DNA of 64,000 bases from Selaginella moellendorffii (Eukaryota; Streptophyta; Lycopodiopsida; Selaginellales; Selaginellaceae): contig NW_003314262.1 of NCBI RefSeq assembly GCF_000143415.4, forward strand, positions 658,078 to 722,077, given 5' to 3'. Shown here piece by piece: positions 21,897-33,170 of the stretch. The position numbers and the translations under genes were made by a program. Numbering within the stretch: the first letter of the stretch is position 1; every line of letters starts with the position of its first letter. Below the pieces are notes generated by a model. The model saw only the letters and a list, made by a program, of their open reading frames with translations, did not search any database and was not told where the DNA came from.

Positions 21897-22914
21897 TTAG
21901 AACGCAAAGAAGATCCAACCCATCCCCCAGCCGAGCATGAATCCAGCACCAGCAAGCCCCAGGCCCAACGCAAACGCCACAGTGCAGCGCAGCAGCAGCT
22001 CTTCCGGACGAGTAGCACCACCACCTCGTTCCAGCTTCGTCTTCTTGTGGTAGTGGTGGTGCTGGTGGTGATTCCATCGCTTGGAAGAAGTCTGGAGCTG
22101 CGGGCAGTGGTGGTGAAAGTGGTGGCCGAGTGACTTTGAAGGAAAAGCAGCGTGACACATCCGAAGGCACAGATTCTCGGCTTGCAGCGATACGAGCCAC
22201 TGCCTGTAGGCCAGCGACATGGATGCCTCGCGGAAGAACAGATGCATCAGCTCGTCCTTCTCTCGAAACGCACGCACCGCCAGCTTCTCCGCTTCTCGTG
22301 CCCGTGTCTGGGAGCGGCACAGCGCCTCGCCAAGCAAATCATGCGCTCGGGGCCCGGTCGAAGATCGAGGACTGTTACTACTGCTGCAAGACCTGCCAAG
22401 ACAAAAAGAAAAACAATTGATAACGCTCAAAACAAAAGGAAAGATTTCCAACTTACGTTGGTTTGATGCTACTGTGCGCTTCCGGAGACGGCGGGGGAAG
22501 ATCGCAGTTGGCGATGTTGCCAGATCTTTGCGAGACGATGGCCGCGAGTTCATGGCTTCCGGCGGTTCGCCAAGACACTGGTAGTGACGACGACGAGGTT
22601 GTCACGGTTGTGGAGTCGAGGGAGGATTTTAGATGAGCGGTTTCTTCGCCGGATTCAACTCGGTGCTGGCCAAAGTAGCTCCCCTTTGTGACGTAGATCC
22701 GCTGCCTGTGCCGCTCCTGATCGATGAGCTCTGCGTACTGCGAGTGATCCGGCCACAGGAGGAACTCATCCTCCTCTTTCATCAAACTCTGGAGTTTTTG
22801 CTGCTGCCGCGTGGAAGGCTTGCTTGACTTGTGCTTGGTCGTGGCCCACTGCCAATCGGCAGCCATGGCGGAGTCAAGGCATCCAGATCTCGCAAAGCCC
22901 CTGCAGCATTCCAT
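21897..22914 (-). CDS. Unknown plant protein, coiled coil and C-terminal membrane anchor
   Basis: Two exons on the minus strand: exon 1 (22914 down to about 22460) is hydrophilic with LMKEEDEFLLWPDHSQYAE, and exon 2 (about 22395-21897) has a helical block AREAEKLAVRAFREKDELMHLFFREAS, AYRQWLVSLQAEN, His-rich sequence, and a final hydrophobic segment LLLRCTVAFALGLGLAGAGF followed by MLGWGMGWIFFAF at the very end. This looks like a tail-anchored membrane protein. Similar uncharacterised proteins exist in other plants as far as I recall. The start could be 22914 or 22866 (MAADWQWATT). No function is assigned. Confidence 0.65.
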
Positions 22915-23358
22915 TTCACCATCTCTATCTAGATCGAAAGAGGAGAAGAAACTCACTTTTGATCGATTGAGAAAGGAGGAATGCGTTGGTTGGATTCCCT
23001 TACGTGTAGAAGAACGCTTGCTGCTGATCTCTCATAGCGCTGCCGCCGCGATCAGCCCTGGGCTGATCGAGGGATCGCGATCGCCCTAATCTCCGTCCGC
23101 GTCACATTGGCGCCAAACCTGGCCTGTAATCCTCGGTCATCCGCCACGCAACGCCGCGATCTCCTCTCCTCTTCCACGGGCGCGCGAGGATGCTGTGGGG
23201 CGGCACGAGATCGCTGCTCCAAATTACCGTTCCGTGCAAGCATGCGCTCGACACGTCACGAGACTAGAGAAATAAAGGACAAAACAGGTAAAGGTAAAAT
23301 ATTCCTCGATTTTTTGGAGGATCGTAGAATATTCTGGTCAACCCAGTTCGAGAAGATT
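22915..23358. other. Intergenic between two minus-strand genes
   Basis: Upstream region of the tail-anchored protein gene and 3' flank of the PGK-like gene. No feature recognised. Confidence 0.4.
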
Positions 23359-25146
23359 TTAGAGTTTATCTTTATGGCCGTTGATGAGCGCTTTCACTGT
23401 ATCGAGACCAAAAGGATTTCCTTCTTCGATCACTTTGAGCACGGTGCCTCCACCTGTGAAGAGATAATACTTGGGACTGTCCAGTGCCTCGTGATACAAG
23501 CCAGGATGCAAGCTGCCAGCACAAAAAAATCGATCAATCCCCATCCAAAGGAGCAAAGATTTAGGAAGAACTCACCTCTTAAACACCTGGAGCGTGTCAC
23601 CTCCTCCAAACAGCTTCTGAGCTCCAGTGTTACGGTCGATGACTTCATCCATCTTGCTGGTGCCGTGCCAAAAGTGGGGCATCAGGCCCATCACCGCATT
23701 CACGAATATGGCTTTGGCGGACGACAGTGACTCCCTCACCTCACCCGACTCGAATGACGCCGGATCGACGTCCACTATGTACTTATATTCCTTTCCTGCT
23801 TGAAACTCCTGTTAAGCCATCTAGAAAAGCTTAGAGGCAAGCAAGCGAAAACAAACCATAAACATCACAAACCTCGATGGATATAGTGCGGAACTTGTTC
23901 TTGTACCGGCCATCAAGCGTGTCTGACTCGACCAGGAGAGGCAAGTCCAACACTTTCTTTTGTTTCTTGTCAAGCTCCACAAGGCCCCTGGCCAGATCAA
24001 TATCAGACTCCTGTAGAAATCAATCCATTGAGTTAATGGACAAGAGCATGGAACGGCACAATTGCGCACACCTGAACTCCGGCAATCGAGATGTCATACT
24101 TGGCACATAGATACGTGTTGTAAATCACTCCCCCCAAAATCAGCTTGTCAACCTTCTTGTAGATTTCGGTGAGCGGGCCTATCTTGGTGTCGTACTTGGC
24201 ACCAGCAACGATCGCTACAAATGGTCGCTTTGGTTCGAGAACAGCCTTCACGTTGCTCAGTTCATCCTAAGGAGCCCAGAGATAAGAACAAATCAACTCC
24301 GTGTTTGCATGACAAAAGTTACTTGCCTGCATGCACAGTCCCGCAAAAGATGGAAGGTACTTGGCAATGTGATACGTTGACGCATGAGATTGCCATGACC
24401 CAAAAGCATCATTCACATACACATCCGCAAGTCCAGCTAGTTGAACAACGAACCTCTCCATTTTCTCTCCCTTGTCTTCCTCTCCCTGTTGTGAATAGCT
24501 CGAGAAAAATATGGAAAAATTGAAAGCTCGTTCCTTACCGCAAACCAGCGTGTGTTGGGAAGATAAACTCCTCCGATTTTCCTCGAGCGGAGGTCGTGGA
24601 TGAGCCAATTAATGGAGGTGTCAATGTCCAGAATGCCATCCTTGTCACTGTGGTGGAACTCCGGGACAACGAACTTGATTCGGAGCTTCCTCTGAAGGTA
24701 AGCCACCACAGCATCCACGGAATCATCCGAGCTGATTGTGATGCTCTTGTTCTTCTTGTCGAATGGACGCCCGATGTGTGTCATGACAATTAACCTGTCA
24801 TCTATGCCTCAACAACTTCCAAAGGCGGCATTTTTAACACTCACCGGCCACCCCTTTGCACTATGTTGAACATGGTAGGAAGCGTAACATCGATGCGGTA
24901 CTGATCCAAAATCTTTCCTGCCGCACAAATCGATGTCAGAAAGGAGAGAATTCTCGTAAAAGCCTTACCTTTCTTCACAACATTGTGATCGACACGGAGG
25001 AGAACCACCTTGTCCCGCAAATCAGCTTCCTGTAGCAGAGGTAACTTTGGATCCAAAGACGCAGCGTTGCTCCCCCGTTCATCATCCACACTGTAGCCAA
25101 TTTGCAAAGTTCCATTGTTGTTGCTCTCGGGACCGTAAGGAGCCAT
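23359..25146 (-). CDS. Divergent phosphoglycerate-kinase-like protein
   Basis: Spliced from short exons; start ATG at 25146, stop TAA at 23361. PGK signature sites are present but altered: VVLLRVDHNVV in place of the usual RVDFNVP, THIGRPFD for the SHLGRP site, VYLPNTRW for LENVRF, VYVNDAFGSWQSHAST, VAIVAGAKYDTKIG for the LGGAKV site, FVNAVMGLMPHF and, at the end, a TGGGTVLKVIEEG in place of the GGGDS(V) nucleotide loop, with an earlier LFGGGDTLQVFK. The fold should be that of the two-domain kinase making 3-phosphoglyceroyl phosphate, but so many site changes leave activity doubtful. No long transit peptide, so probably cytosolic. It is distinct from ordinary plant PGK. Confidence 0.8.
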
Positions 25147-25425
25147 GCCTCCCTTTTTACTTTTTCTTCCTTCTCTTCCTCCTCATCGTGCTGCTTGTGA
25201 GCTGTATATAAATAGCTGCAGCCAAGTGCCCAAATTTATCATCCAATCCAATAATTCTCACGGGTCTTACTCACTGTTACAGCTCGATAATTGCGGTGAC
25301 ACCACACGCTTACGTGTTTCGCAGTCGCCATTCCATTCCGGTAGCTTTTGTCCTTCCCAAGAATAGAAGAGCTCCCACATTATAAATTGGACCATTTCAT
25401 TCACACGAGCCGTGTCAAATAAACT

Positions 25426-26145
25426 TTACAAGAAATACTTCATGCGGCTATCACACCGCATTGCATTGTACACAGCGCGCACCTGCTTCCACAGTGACGA
25501 ATGAGTGAGTACCCGTCTCAGTTTTAAAGATTGAGCGAACCTGTTCACTCGATTGCACTGCAACGGGCCCGATTTTCACTGATATGTACTTGCCTTGGGA
25601 TGAGAGCTTGCTGCTAATCTCCTCCTGTAAAATGGGGACGAGTGTAGAAAAGACATAAAACAAAAGCTTCCTATCACGCACCGTAGAGACAGAAATTTGA
25701 AGAACAGTTTCCACAGCCAAAACCATTGCTCTGACGAAGTCATCACCACCGGTTCCAATGGCTGTGAATCCACGCTCCATAGGGTACGTATTCACCTTAG
25801 ACACAAAGAAAAAAGAGTAGCAAACATATATGTTACAGGCATCACTCACCTTACTATCGAGTGCCTGCCATTCATCCACCACGGTTCCTCCCATCACCAC
25901 ATTGGTTGTCCGAGAAACTCTGTTGTCGGCCCTGGAAACCTCTGTAGCTAGAAGTGGCATGGATCAAACAAATCAGGCAGCTCTGCATTACCTGAAATGG
26001 CTTTGAGGACAGCGTCCTGGACAGGAACGGCATCGCTCTCGCTGCAAAACATCCGCATCCGCCGGGGCTTGAAAGATCGGCGCCATCGCTCCAGTGTTCC
26101 AGGAGGAGTGCCCAGAGCCACGATCGCCATGCCCCTGATAGCCAT
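25426..26145 (-). CDS. DUF493 family protein, plastid-type
   Basis: Exon 1 (from 26145) encodes a basic N-terminus (MAIRGMAIVALGTPPG and RRSFKPRRMRMFC) fitting an organelle transit peptide. Next exons carry VVDEWQALDSKV, NTYPMERGFTAIGTGGDDFVRAM, and EISSKLSSQGKYISVKIGP with VQSSEQ, the core of DUF493 (YbeD-like, a small ferredoxin-like fold). The last exon begins after GAACAG|GT with VRAVYNAMRCDSRMKYFL and stops at 25426. Bacterial YbeD-like proteins have no clear enzymatic role. The gene is divergent to DRP5B, 122 bp away ATG to ATG. Confidence 0.82.
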
Positions 26146-26267
26146 ATATCGCCCTAGAAGAACCCTAATGCCCTCGTCGCGCCAAGTCGGGTTAACGTTA
26201 GATTAGGTTTCCCGCCAAAATTTGAAGCCGATCGTTTTCCGTAGTGTATTGGGGTACGGACGAGGGG
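26146..26267. promoter_or_regulatory. Shared promoter region, DUF493 / DRP5B
   Basis: Only 122 bp separate the two divergent ATGs. AACCCTAA (26161-26168), a telo-box-like sequence, lies within it. Shared regulation is inference from spacing. Confidence 0.45.
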
Positions 26268-29066
26268 ATGTCGTGTGCGTCTTCGTCTTCCAAGCGAGCT
26301 CCTCCGGCGCTTGGCTATGGCAGCAACGAGGCTAGGGCACGCTACGAGGCTTATTCTCGGCTGCAAGCGACGGCGCTAGCCTTTGGAGAGCAGCTGTCTA
26401 TCCCGGAGATTGTGGCCGTGGGAGGCCAGTCGGATGGTAAGAGCTCGCTCCTGGAAGCACTGCTGGGATTTAGGTTCAATGTCCGCGAGGTGGAGATGGG
26501 CACTCGTCGCCCTCTCGTGCTCCAGATGATCCACGAGCCAGCGGCGGTGGATCCGCGATGCCGACTGCAGGTACTGCTAGTAGCAAGTGAAGTCGCTGCC
26601 TAGAAATTCCTTACATTCTTTTGCGTTTCAGCACGAGGACGACGAGGAGTATGGGCCTGTCATAGTTCCGCATTATGCTGTGGCTGAGGCAATCAAATTA
26701 AGGACCGAAGAACATCTCAAGAAGATCCGCGCGGCAGTCAGCTCCAAGCCAATTGTGATGCGTGTGGAGTATGCGTATTGTCCCAATCTCACCATCATCG
26801 ATACACCGGGTTTTATACTCAAGGTAGCGCTTCTAACTAGTGTTACTAGTCCTCCGTTTTATACATTTTTCTACTTTTCATATGGCAGGCGAAGAAAGGC
26901 GAACCAGAGAGTACACCCGATGATATCCTTCAGATGGTCCGGGCACTGGCATTGCCACCAAACAGGCTGCTGTTGTTCTTACAGCAAAGTAGCGTCGAGT
27001 GGTGCTCCTCCTTGTGGCTGGATACAGTTCGCTCCATAGATCCTGGTTTCCATCGCACTGTGGTGGTTGTTTCCAAGTTTGATAACAGGCTGGGGGTAAG
27101 TCTCTCTCTTCCTTTTTCTCGTGGCTGATACCCATGTTTCCTTCAGGAGTTTGCGGAGAAGTGGGAAGTTGACCGCTATCTCAGTGCTGGGGGTTATCTA
27201 GGTGACCATGTTCGTCCTTTTTTCGTTGCCTTGCCAAAGGACAGGGGATCTGTTACAAACGAGGAGTTTCGTAGTCAAATTGCCAGCGTAGATGCAGAGG
27301 TGTTAAAGCATCTCCGCGAAAGGATCAGTGGTGGGTTTAGTGAGGACAAATACAGTGGCAGCATTGGATTTGGAAACCTCCGCAACTATTTGGAAGCTGA
27401 ACTCCAGCGAAGGTAAGAGGTGAATTATGAGTTCCCGAACTAGCTCCTTTGTGAATCTGCAGGTACCGAGAAGCAGCTCCAGCTACACTCGCTCTGCTCG
27501 AGCGAAGATGCAACGAAGTTGCTGCAGAACTTGCGACTGCAGATGCAAAGCTCTCCACTGCAGGTGATATTGCCTCATTGCGAAAATCTGCGATGATACA
27601 TACGGCGGCTGTAGCAGGTCACATGGTACGTCTCTGGGATCAGCTTTTAAAATGTTTAGTTGTTTGTATGTTTTGTGGACAGGGAGGTTTGCTGCATGGT
27701 GCTGCAGACCTGGATCCTCTAGAGTGGGGATTGACAACAGATGAAGAACGGGTACAAAGCGGAGCGAAAAAGTGGCCAGGCCTTACAGCTGACATCCAGC
27801 CTCCGAATGCGATTCTAAAACTCTATGGAGGAGCTTCTTTCGAGCGGGTTCTTACCGAATTCAAGTGTGCCGCCTGTTCACTTGAATGTCCTTCTATTTC
27901 AAGAGAGACTGTGAGTCTGTTGTGATGTTGACTCCTTGGTTCTTACAAGTTTTCCAGGTTGCAAATGTCTTGCTTGCACATGTGGGACGATCGGGAGGAA
28001 CATTTGCCGCTGCCGCGTCAATCGCTCGTGCAGCTGCACAATCATGGCTTGGACCACTTCTTGATACTGTTTGTGATCGCCTTGGTCACGTTCTTCGTAA
28101 TCTTTTTGATCTGGCCGTTGAGCGCATTCGTACTCAAGACTCCACGAATAGTAAGTTGCTAGAGAGAGCTTTCAACAACTTGTTCCTGATTTATCTGTGC
28201 TTCTTCATACTGCAGGCGTGACAGGCTATGTGGCCTTCCAGGCAGCTGTGAGACAAGCACACGAGGGTTTCGTCCAGGAGCTGGTGAAAGAATGCAAAGG
28301 TTTGGTGCGGCACGAGTTGGCGGCAATCACGAGCCCTTACTCACATCTAAACTTCTGGGAGAATAGCTTTGGCGATGGGATTACTGCGGACATGCACGGT
28401 GCAGTGACTGACGCTGTGACAGAAGAATTGGAAAATCAAGCTCCTCAAGGTTCCTCTAAGCCTCAAGCTGCAGCTAGAGTCTCAGACTGCCCGCTGAAAG
28501 AAAGTCAACTTACTATACCGGAAACGCCGTCTCCGGAGCAGTCGAGCAGTGACGCCAAGAGGAAGGAGTACGCCATTGCAAGCGGGAGGATTGCCGACGT
28601 CACCTTTGCGACAAGGAAACGCCATGGAATGCCTGTGGGAGCTGTCAGCACTCGCATTGGACCGCTGAAAGAGGCCAGGCACAGCCTCAACAAAACTAAA
28701 TCGGTGTACGACGAGGTGTGTTCCCTGGCCATCGAGCAATTCACGCGGATCAGAGAAGTTCTCGTCGAGCGCAGCGTCCCGGCTGCGTTAAATGCTGGCT
28801 TTCTCACGCCATGGTAAGGCCGATCTAGTTACTGTTTCTGCTGCTAACGAGTCTAGAGTGTTGTTGTGGATGCATATAGCCAGGAGCGACTTGCTCTGGC
28901 ACTGGGGCTGGAGCTCTTTGCAGTGAGCGACGAGCAGTTTATGGACATGTTCGTGGCACCAGGCATGCTGGAGCAGCTGGAAAACGAGCGCGCATCCCTC
29001 CAGAAACGCTACAAGACTCTGCGATCGTGCCTCCATGAATTTCGCACGCTAGCTCGTTCTCTTTGA
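26268..29066 (+). CDS. DRP5B: Dynamin-related plastid division protein DRP5B/ARC5
   Basis: Large GTPase that pinches the outer envelope at the plastid (and peroxisome) division ring. The start MSCASSSSKRAP at 26268 is followed by VAVGGQSDGKSSLLEALLG (P-loop with SDGKSS, as in ARC5 rather than SSGKSS of classic dynamins), MGTRRPL, TIIDTPGF (G3) and VVVSKFDNRLG (G4). The middle has YREAAPATLALLERRCNEV, and the C-terminal part (to 29066) is the helical stalk/GED. Introns are about 50-90 nt. Stop TGA at 29064. A decayed duplicate of its last exon lies downstream (29439-29612). Confidence 0.92.
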
Positions 29067-29438
29067 CAAGGTAAGACTTTTACAATTTCACGATAGATTT
29101 GCTTCCTTATACATTAAATTGGACTAGTAGTAACGAAAACTTACAGGTTCTCTGGAAGAAAACGCTGGATTGATTAACTATCTTACAGTCCTAGTTCAAA
29201 AGGTATTTCAAAGTTGATAATTTGACGAGGCGACCTTTCGCCTCTTGTTATTCATCACCCAGGAAATTCAAAACCTCTGGCTTCTAGGTTCAGAATGTCT
29301 TGCCAGTCGCGTACAAGGTCTCTAGTCACATCCGACCAGGCCAGGTGTCCGAGCAACGGGATCGACGAAACGTCCAGGCTCTGCAAACAAGCCGCTCCCT
29401 AACATTGCAATTGATCATTTCCTTTTATTGAATTCATC
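29067..29438. other. Intergenic after DRP5B
   Basis: Holds the DRP5B 3' flank and, on the minus strand (about 29256-29382), an unexplained open stretch after a TTTGCAG acceptor-like site; see findings. No gene assigned. Confidence 0.4.
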
Positions 29439-29612
29439 AGTGTTGTTGTGGATGCGTGCAGCCAGGAGTGACTTGCACTGGCACTACTGGAGGTTTTTGC
29501 AGTAAACGACATGTTTATGGCTCCGGGCATCGAAAACCAGCGCGCATCTCTCGAGGAGACTCTCTCCATGAGATTCGTGCTTCTCTTTGACAAGGTGAGA
29601 CTACCAATTTTG
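29439..29612 (+). pseudogene. Decayed duplicate of the DRP5B last exon
   Basis: Aligns to 28855-29078 of DRP5B: GTTGTTGTGGATGC, then AGCCAGGAG, GACTTGC, TCTTTGACAAGG and the start of the following flank. It has several deletions that remove about a fifth of the exon, shift the frame, and no upstream GTPase. It is a partial tandem duplication, broken. Confidence 0.8.
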
Positions 29613-29660
29613 TAGAGTTTTCATCTTGTACATTCAAGGTTAACAAGCTGGCCAGTGAAT

Positions 29661-32437
29661 TCATCTGTCATTAAAGTGGGGTGATTGATCGTATGCAAAG
29701 ATTTTTGTTACAAAAACGACGCTACCTCGCAGCTCGTGTGGCATGAAATCTTCTGCTGTCCTGAAGCATTTTTCTGGAGAGTAGCAGCTCAAGTTCGTCA
29801 CCTGGCTTGTGTAGAGACAAGCAAATCTTTCGACCTGTAACACGAAGAGCTCAAATTCTTATTCCATAGCTTGTAATAACTCGCACCTGATGGGCAAATC
29901 GAGAGGTTTGATGCCCAGCTTTCATAAGCTGTCCCCATGTTTTATGAAACTGCAATAAGCAAGGTATAAAAAGCCTACACCTTCTCTTCAAGAAAATCCA
30001 AACCTGCTCATGAAATTTGCGTTGCATGGTCCGATGGCTCTTTTGGACTTCATCTCTTTCCCTCTGAAATCAAGTGAGAAACGTTTTTCGTTCGTAAGGC
30101 ATGTTTTACCTGCAATGCTTCTCGCTTTTCTTGCAAAGGGCTCTCCTCCTCCTTGGTTCCTTTAAAATACCTGTGTTGCCAAAAATCCCAACATTTGTCT
30201 GAAAATATAGAGCTTTACAGAACATACTTCAAGGTCCACTCCAACTTCTGTAACTCATCTTCGATCTCCTCACGGCTATGGCGAAGTCTTTGAATTTCCT
30301 GGGTGATCGATGAATAACAAGAAGTGAGCTTGCCTGATCAACTTTGATATACCTTTTGAACCGCTCTGGACGACTGTAAGAGCTCAACTTCCCGGTCAAG
30401 CTCGGGTACGACGAGCATTGTACGCCAACCTAGGATTTAAGCTTCTAGCAGAGTTATAACGAGAAAGCTTTTGAAGTACCAAGTTGCTTTTTGCTGCGGA
30501 GGATGTCGCCATATATATGATCTCCACAATACAACACCTGTAATTAAAAGTTAACTCCCGGGTTAACCAGACACCTGCGAACCTGAGCGCCGGCATCAAT
30601 CGCAAGCAGCTTGTGTAGGTGTGACACTGTTCCTCCCTGGCGCATTTGATACGAGCTGAATGTGAGCTTCCAGATCCAGACAGTGTGATGAAGTTCTTGC
30701 CTGGTATACTTTCGAGGCTTGTCTTGTTGTAGAGAGCGGGATCAGCCCAATCTAAGACAAAGACCCAGTCAAATCCGCTGAAAAGGTATAAAAGGTAGCA
30801 CCGTACCTGAGGAACTGGTGTGCCATTGTCCGTGTTGTGAAGCATACCTGTCTTAACATCTACAGCAAACAGAGGCGCCTGATTGCCATCCATGAAAAAG
30901 GACGGCTTGGCACTGGGGAAAAAAAAAAAACGAAAAATGAAGATATGAACGATGCTAAATGGTCATTGGTAGTGAATCTGCATCTACCTGGCCGTAATGA
31001 CGAGGTCGAAGTAATCGAGCCAGTTCTTGTCGGCGGAGAAGAGGAAGTTCATCACAACATGCGTATAATCCCACAAACTAAACGTAGAAACAACTTTGGC
31101 AGGAAGTCAGCAGAAAGAATTCTTTCACCTGTTGGTGACCAAGAATGTCAAGCGGCCAGACTCGCGCAGCATTTTAAGCATTGAGATTAGCTGCTCATCA
31201 GCATATATGTACCTGAGAAAAGGCACTGAGCTTTTTAGCAGCTTGTAGACACATGCTGCTTACTTGGAAGGATCATCAGCGACCGCTTGCTTCAACGTAC
31301 CATCCCTGTGGCACAAGTCGACCGCGGCACGAACATCTTTGTAGATTTCAGCATATCTGCAAGAAAAGAAATAAAAAAGTGGCGGTCAGCGAAAAAGAAA
31401 CGTACACAAGAAGAGAAACACGTACGTGGGAACTACAGGAACATCGTTCTCACAATAGACCCTGCACGAAGGAAACAACAAAATTTGCATATAGTTGTCA
31501 AGGAAAACAAGTATAGTACTCTGGCTGGGACGGAAAAAGTTCTGGATCAGTGTCTTTGAGCTCAACAAGCTGAGCAAAGAGATACGCCTCTGCCAAGGAG
31601 AACAAGGTGTCGATAAGCGCATAATCAGGCTCATCATAAGAGTCACGGGAGAGCGTATTCCCGTAAGTTGCCGTCCTCTCTTCTCTGGACAGCTCCTGGA
31701 ATCCATGATAAGCAACCTTGACATACTTGTGGCGATCCATCTGTTACTAGGTTTCGTTACAACTTACGATAGGAAGAGCGCTAAACCAACCTTGAGAATG
31801 TTTCCACGACGTTTGTCAAGCACCAAGCCTCTCACCATGTACTTCCAATCGAACATCCAGTCCAATATCTGTTCGTGTAGAGCGCGAGTGATACGGAATT
31901 TCGTGTAGTAGTAGTATGGAAACTCTTGCCTGGCGGGGGTAGCCGAGATTGTAGACGAGCTTCTTGGCAGTGGCTTGGTAGGCGAGCAGCTCAAAAGTCT
32001 CTGGCCTGTACTGCGCAAGCGTGTAGTCGAGATCAAATCCCACCGCCGAGATGCTCCTCATGTTGAGTGCCCGGTTGCAATAGATCATGGTCCTGTGATC
32101 AAGGCCAGTAGCCGCACGCGATGGTGGCGGCACAGCCTCGCGATGATGTGCTAACCATCACACCGTCAATCCTGTGAATTCGTGACCGTGAGCGAGGGAT
32201 TGGCTTACCATTGTGTGAATTGGTGGATGAATCCGCCCATACTGGCGCTGGCGCTGGCGATGGCGATGGCGATGAAGTGGTAGCGGTGGTGTAGAGCTGC
32301 ACCAATCTAAGATTTCCCTGGCACCACAGAGATCCATGAGGAGGAGGAGGAGGAGGAGAAAGAGCGGGACAAGGATGGCGACGAGGGAGATTGAATGCAG
32401 CTAGTCTTCGGAGAGCTTGCACAAATCTTGGCCCCAT
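29661..32437 (-). CDS. HAD-superfamily 5'-nucleotidase (NT5C2-like)
   Basis: Many-exon gene. Exon 1 (32437-about 32216) looks like a targeting leader: MGPRFVQALRRLAAFNLPRRH, then Pro/Ser-rich sequence. Exon 2 (about 32173) has the HAD catalytic motif VGFDLDYTLAQY (nucleophile Asp and the second Asp), then TFELLAYQATAKKLV. Later exons carry LDWMFDWKYMVRG, LTFLVTNS (HAD motif II Thr/Ser), DLVITASAKPSFF, HLHKLLAIDAGAQVLYCGDHIYGD (motif IV Asp), and a C-terminal coiled coil (KEEESPLQEKREALQ, EEVQKSHRTMQRKF) ending QVERFACLYTSQVTNLS... MPHELRG, near the usual plant end. Expected to dephosphorylate purine nucleotides (IMP/GMP). Predicted leader suggests an organelle. Stop at 29661 is the first in frame. 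Confidence 0.88.
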
Positions 32438-32520
32438 TCCTCTCGCCGCCTCATCTACAAAAGGATGCCAAGCCACTGCTAGCCTAGGGCTCTGGAATAT
32501 TCTACTCCCCTCACAAAACT

Positions 32521-33141
32521 CTATTCGTGGACTCGTGAAGCTCCTCCTCCCATTCTCTGGTAGCAGCTCGCAAGCATCTGGCGGGCAGCGTCCGCAGCGG
32601 CCGATTGTGGGGAGGAATCGAGCGCGAGGCATTCTTCCAGATCGGCAATGGCGGCCTTCACCCCTCGCTTGGTCTTGAATGCGTCGAGGCTGATGGACGC
32701 GCGCTTGATCAGCGCCTCCACCCTCTCCGACTCCGACAGGCTCTTGGACGCCGGCGGCGACAGCGCCGTGTTGAGCGATCGCAGCGCGGCAGTGAGGTGT
32801 CCCAGGTGTTGCAGTGCCAGCGCCTTGACGATGTGAGGCGCGGCGTCCCGCGGATCGCAGGCGATGGCCACATCGCACTCGCGGATGGCATCCCGCGCCA
32901 GAGACGAGCTCTTGCCCCTGTTCCTCCTCCCCTCGTCCGGTAGCTCCTTGCGCTGCCGCCGTGCTCGGGCCAGCAGATGGGCCGCCGCCATGAAATGCTG
33001 GCGACAATCTGCCCGCTGCTGCGACTTGCGCCTCCACCACCCCGATCTGCCACCGCCCAGCATGCCATTCCAACGTGCCAGCCCCCACACGAGCGCCATG
33101 GCCAGCGCGAAGCACGCCATCCACGCATCCACCCGCTCCAT
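32521..33141 (-). CDS. TPR-like protein with N-terminal membrane segment
   Basis: Single exon, 206 codons. Residues about 6-24 (AWMACFALAMALVWGLARW) form a hydrophobic segment. Then basic sequence and helix-rich repeats: CDVAIACDPRDAAPHIVKALALQHLGHLTAALRSLNTAL and AIADLEECLALDSSP, TPR-like with a 34-residue spacing. Plant homologues have the same small architecture, as far as I recognise it. A scaffold or co-chaperone role is possible but unproven. It is divergent to the METTL21 gene, with 29 bp between ATGs. Confidence 0.72.
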   Translation of the reverse strand: MERVDAWMACFALAMALVWGLARWNGMLGGGRSGWWRRKSQQRADCRQHFMAAAHLLARARRQRKELPDEGRRNRGKSSSLARDAIRECDVAIACDPRDAAPHIVKALALQHLGHLTAALRSLNTALSPPASKSLSESERVEALIKRASISLDAFKTKRGVKAAIADLEECLALDSSPQSAAADAARQMLASCYQRMGGGASRVHE

Positions 33142-33170
33142 TTTAGGGTTCTTCAGCTAGGTCTTAACGA
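33142..33170. promoter_or_regulatory. Very short shared promoter, TPR / METTL21
   Basis: Just 29 bp separate the divergent ATGs, and a telo-box TTAGGGTT sits at 33143-33150. Transcription starts presumably lie inside one or both opposite coding regions; that is inference. Confidence 0.5.

Noticed and set aside
32099-33124. 341-codon minus-strand frame across two genes
   Set aside because: Overlaps the TPR gene in another frame and reads into the nucleotidase leader; only the segment from the ATG at 32437 is real coding.
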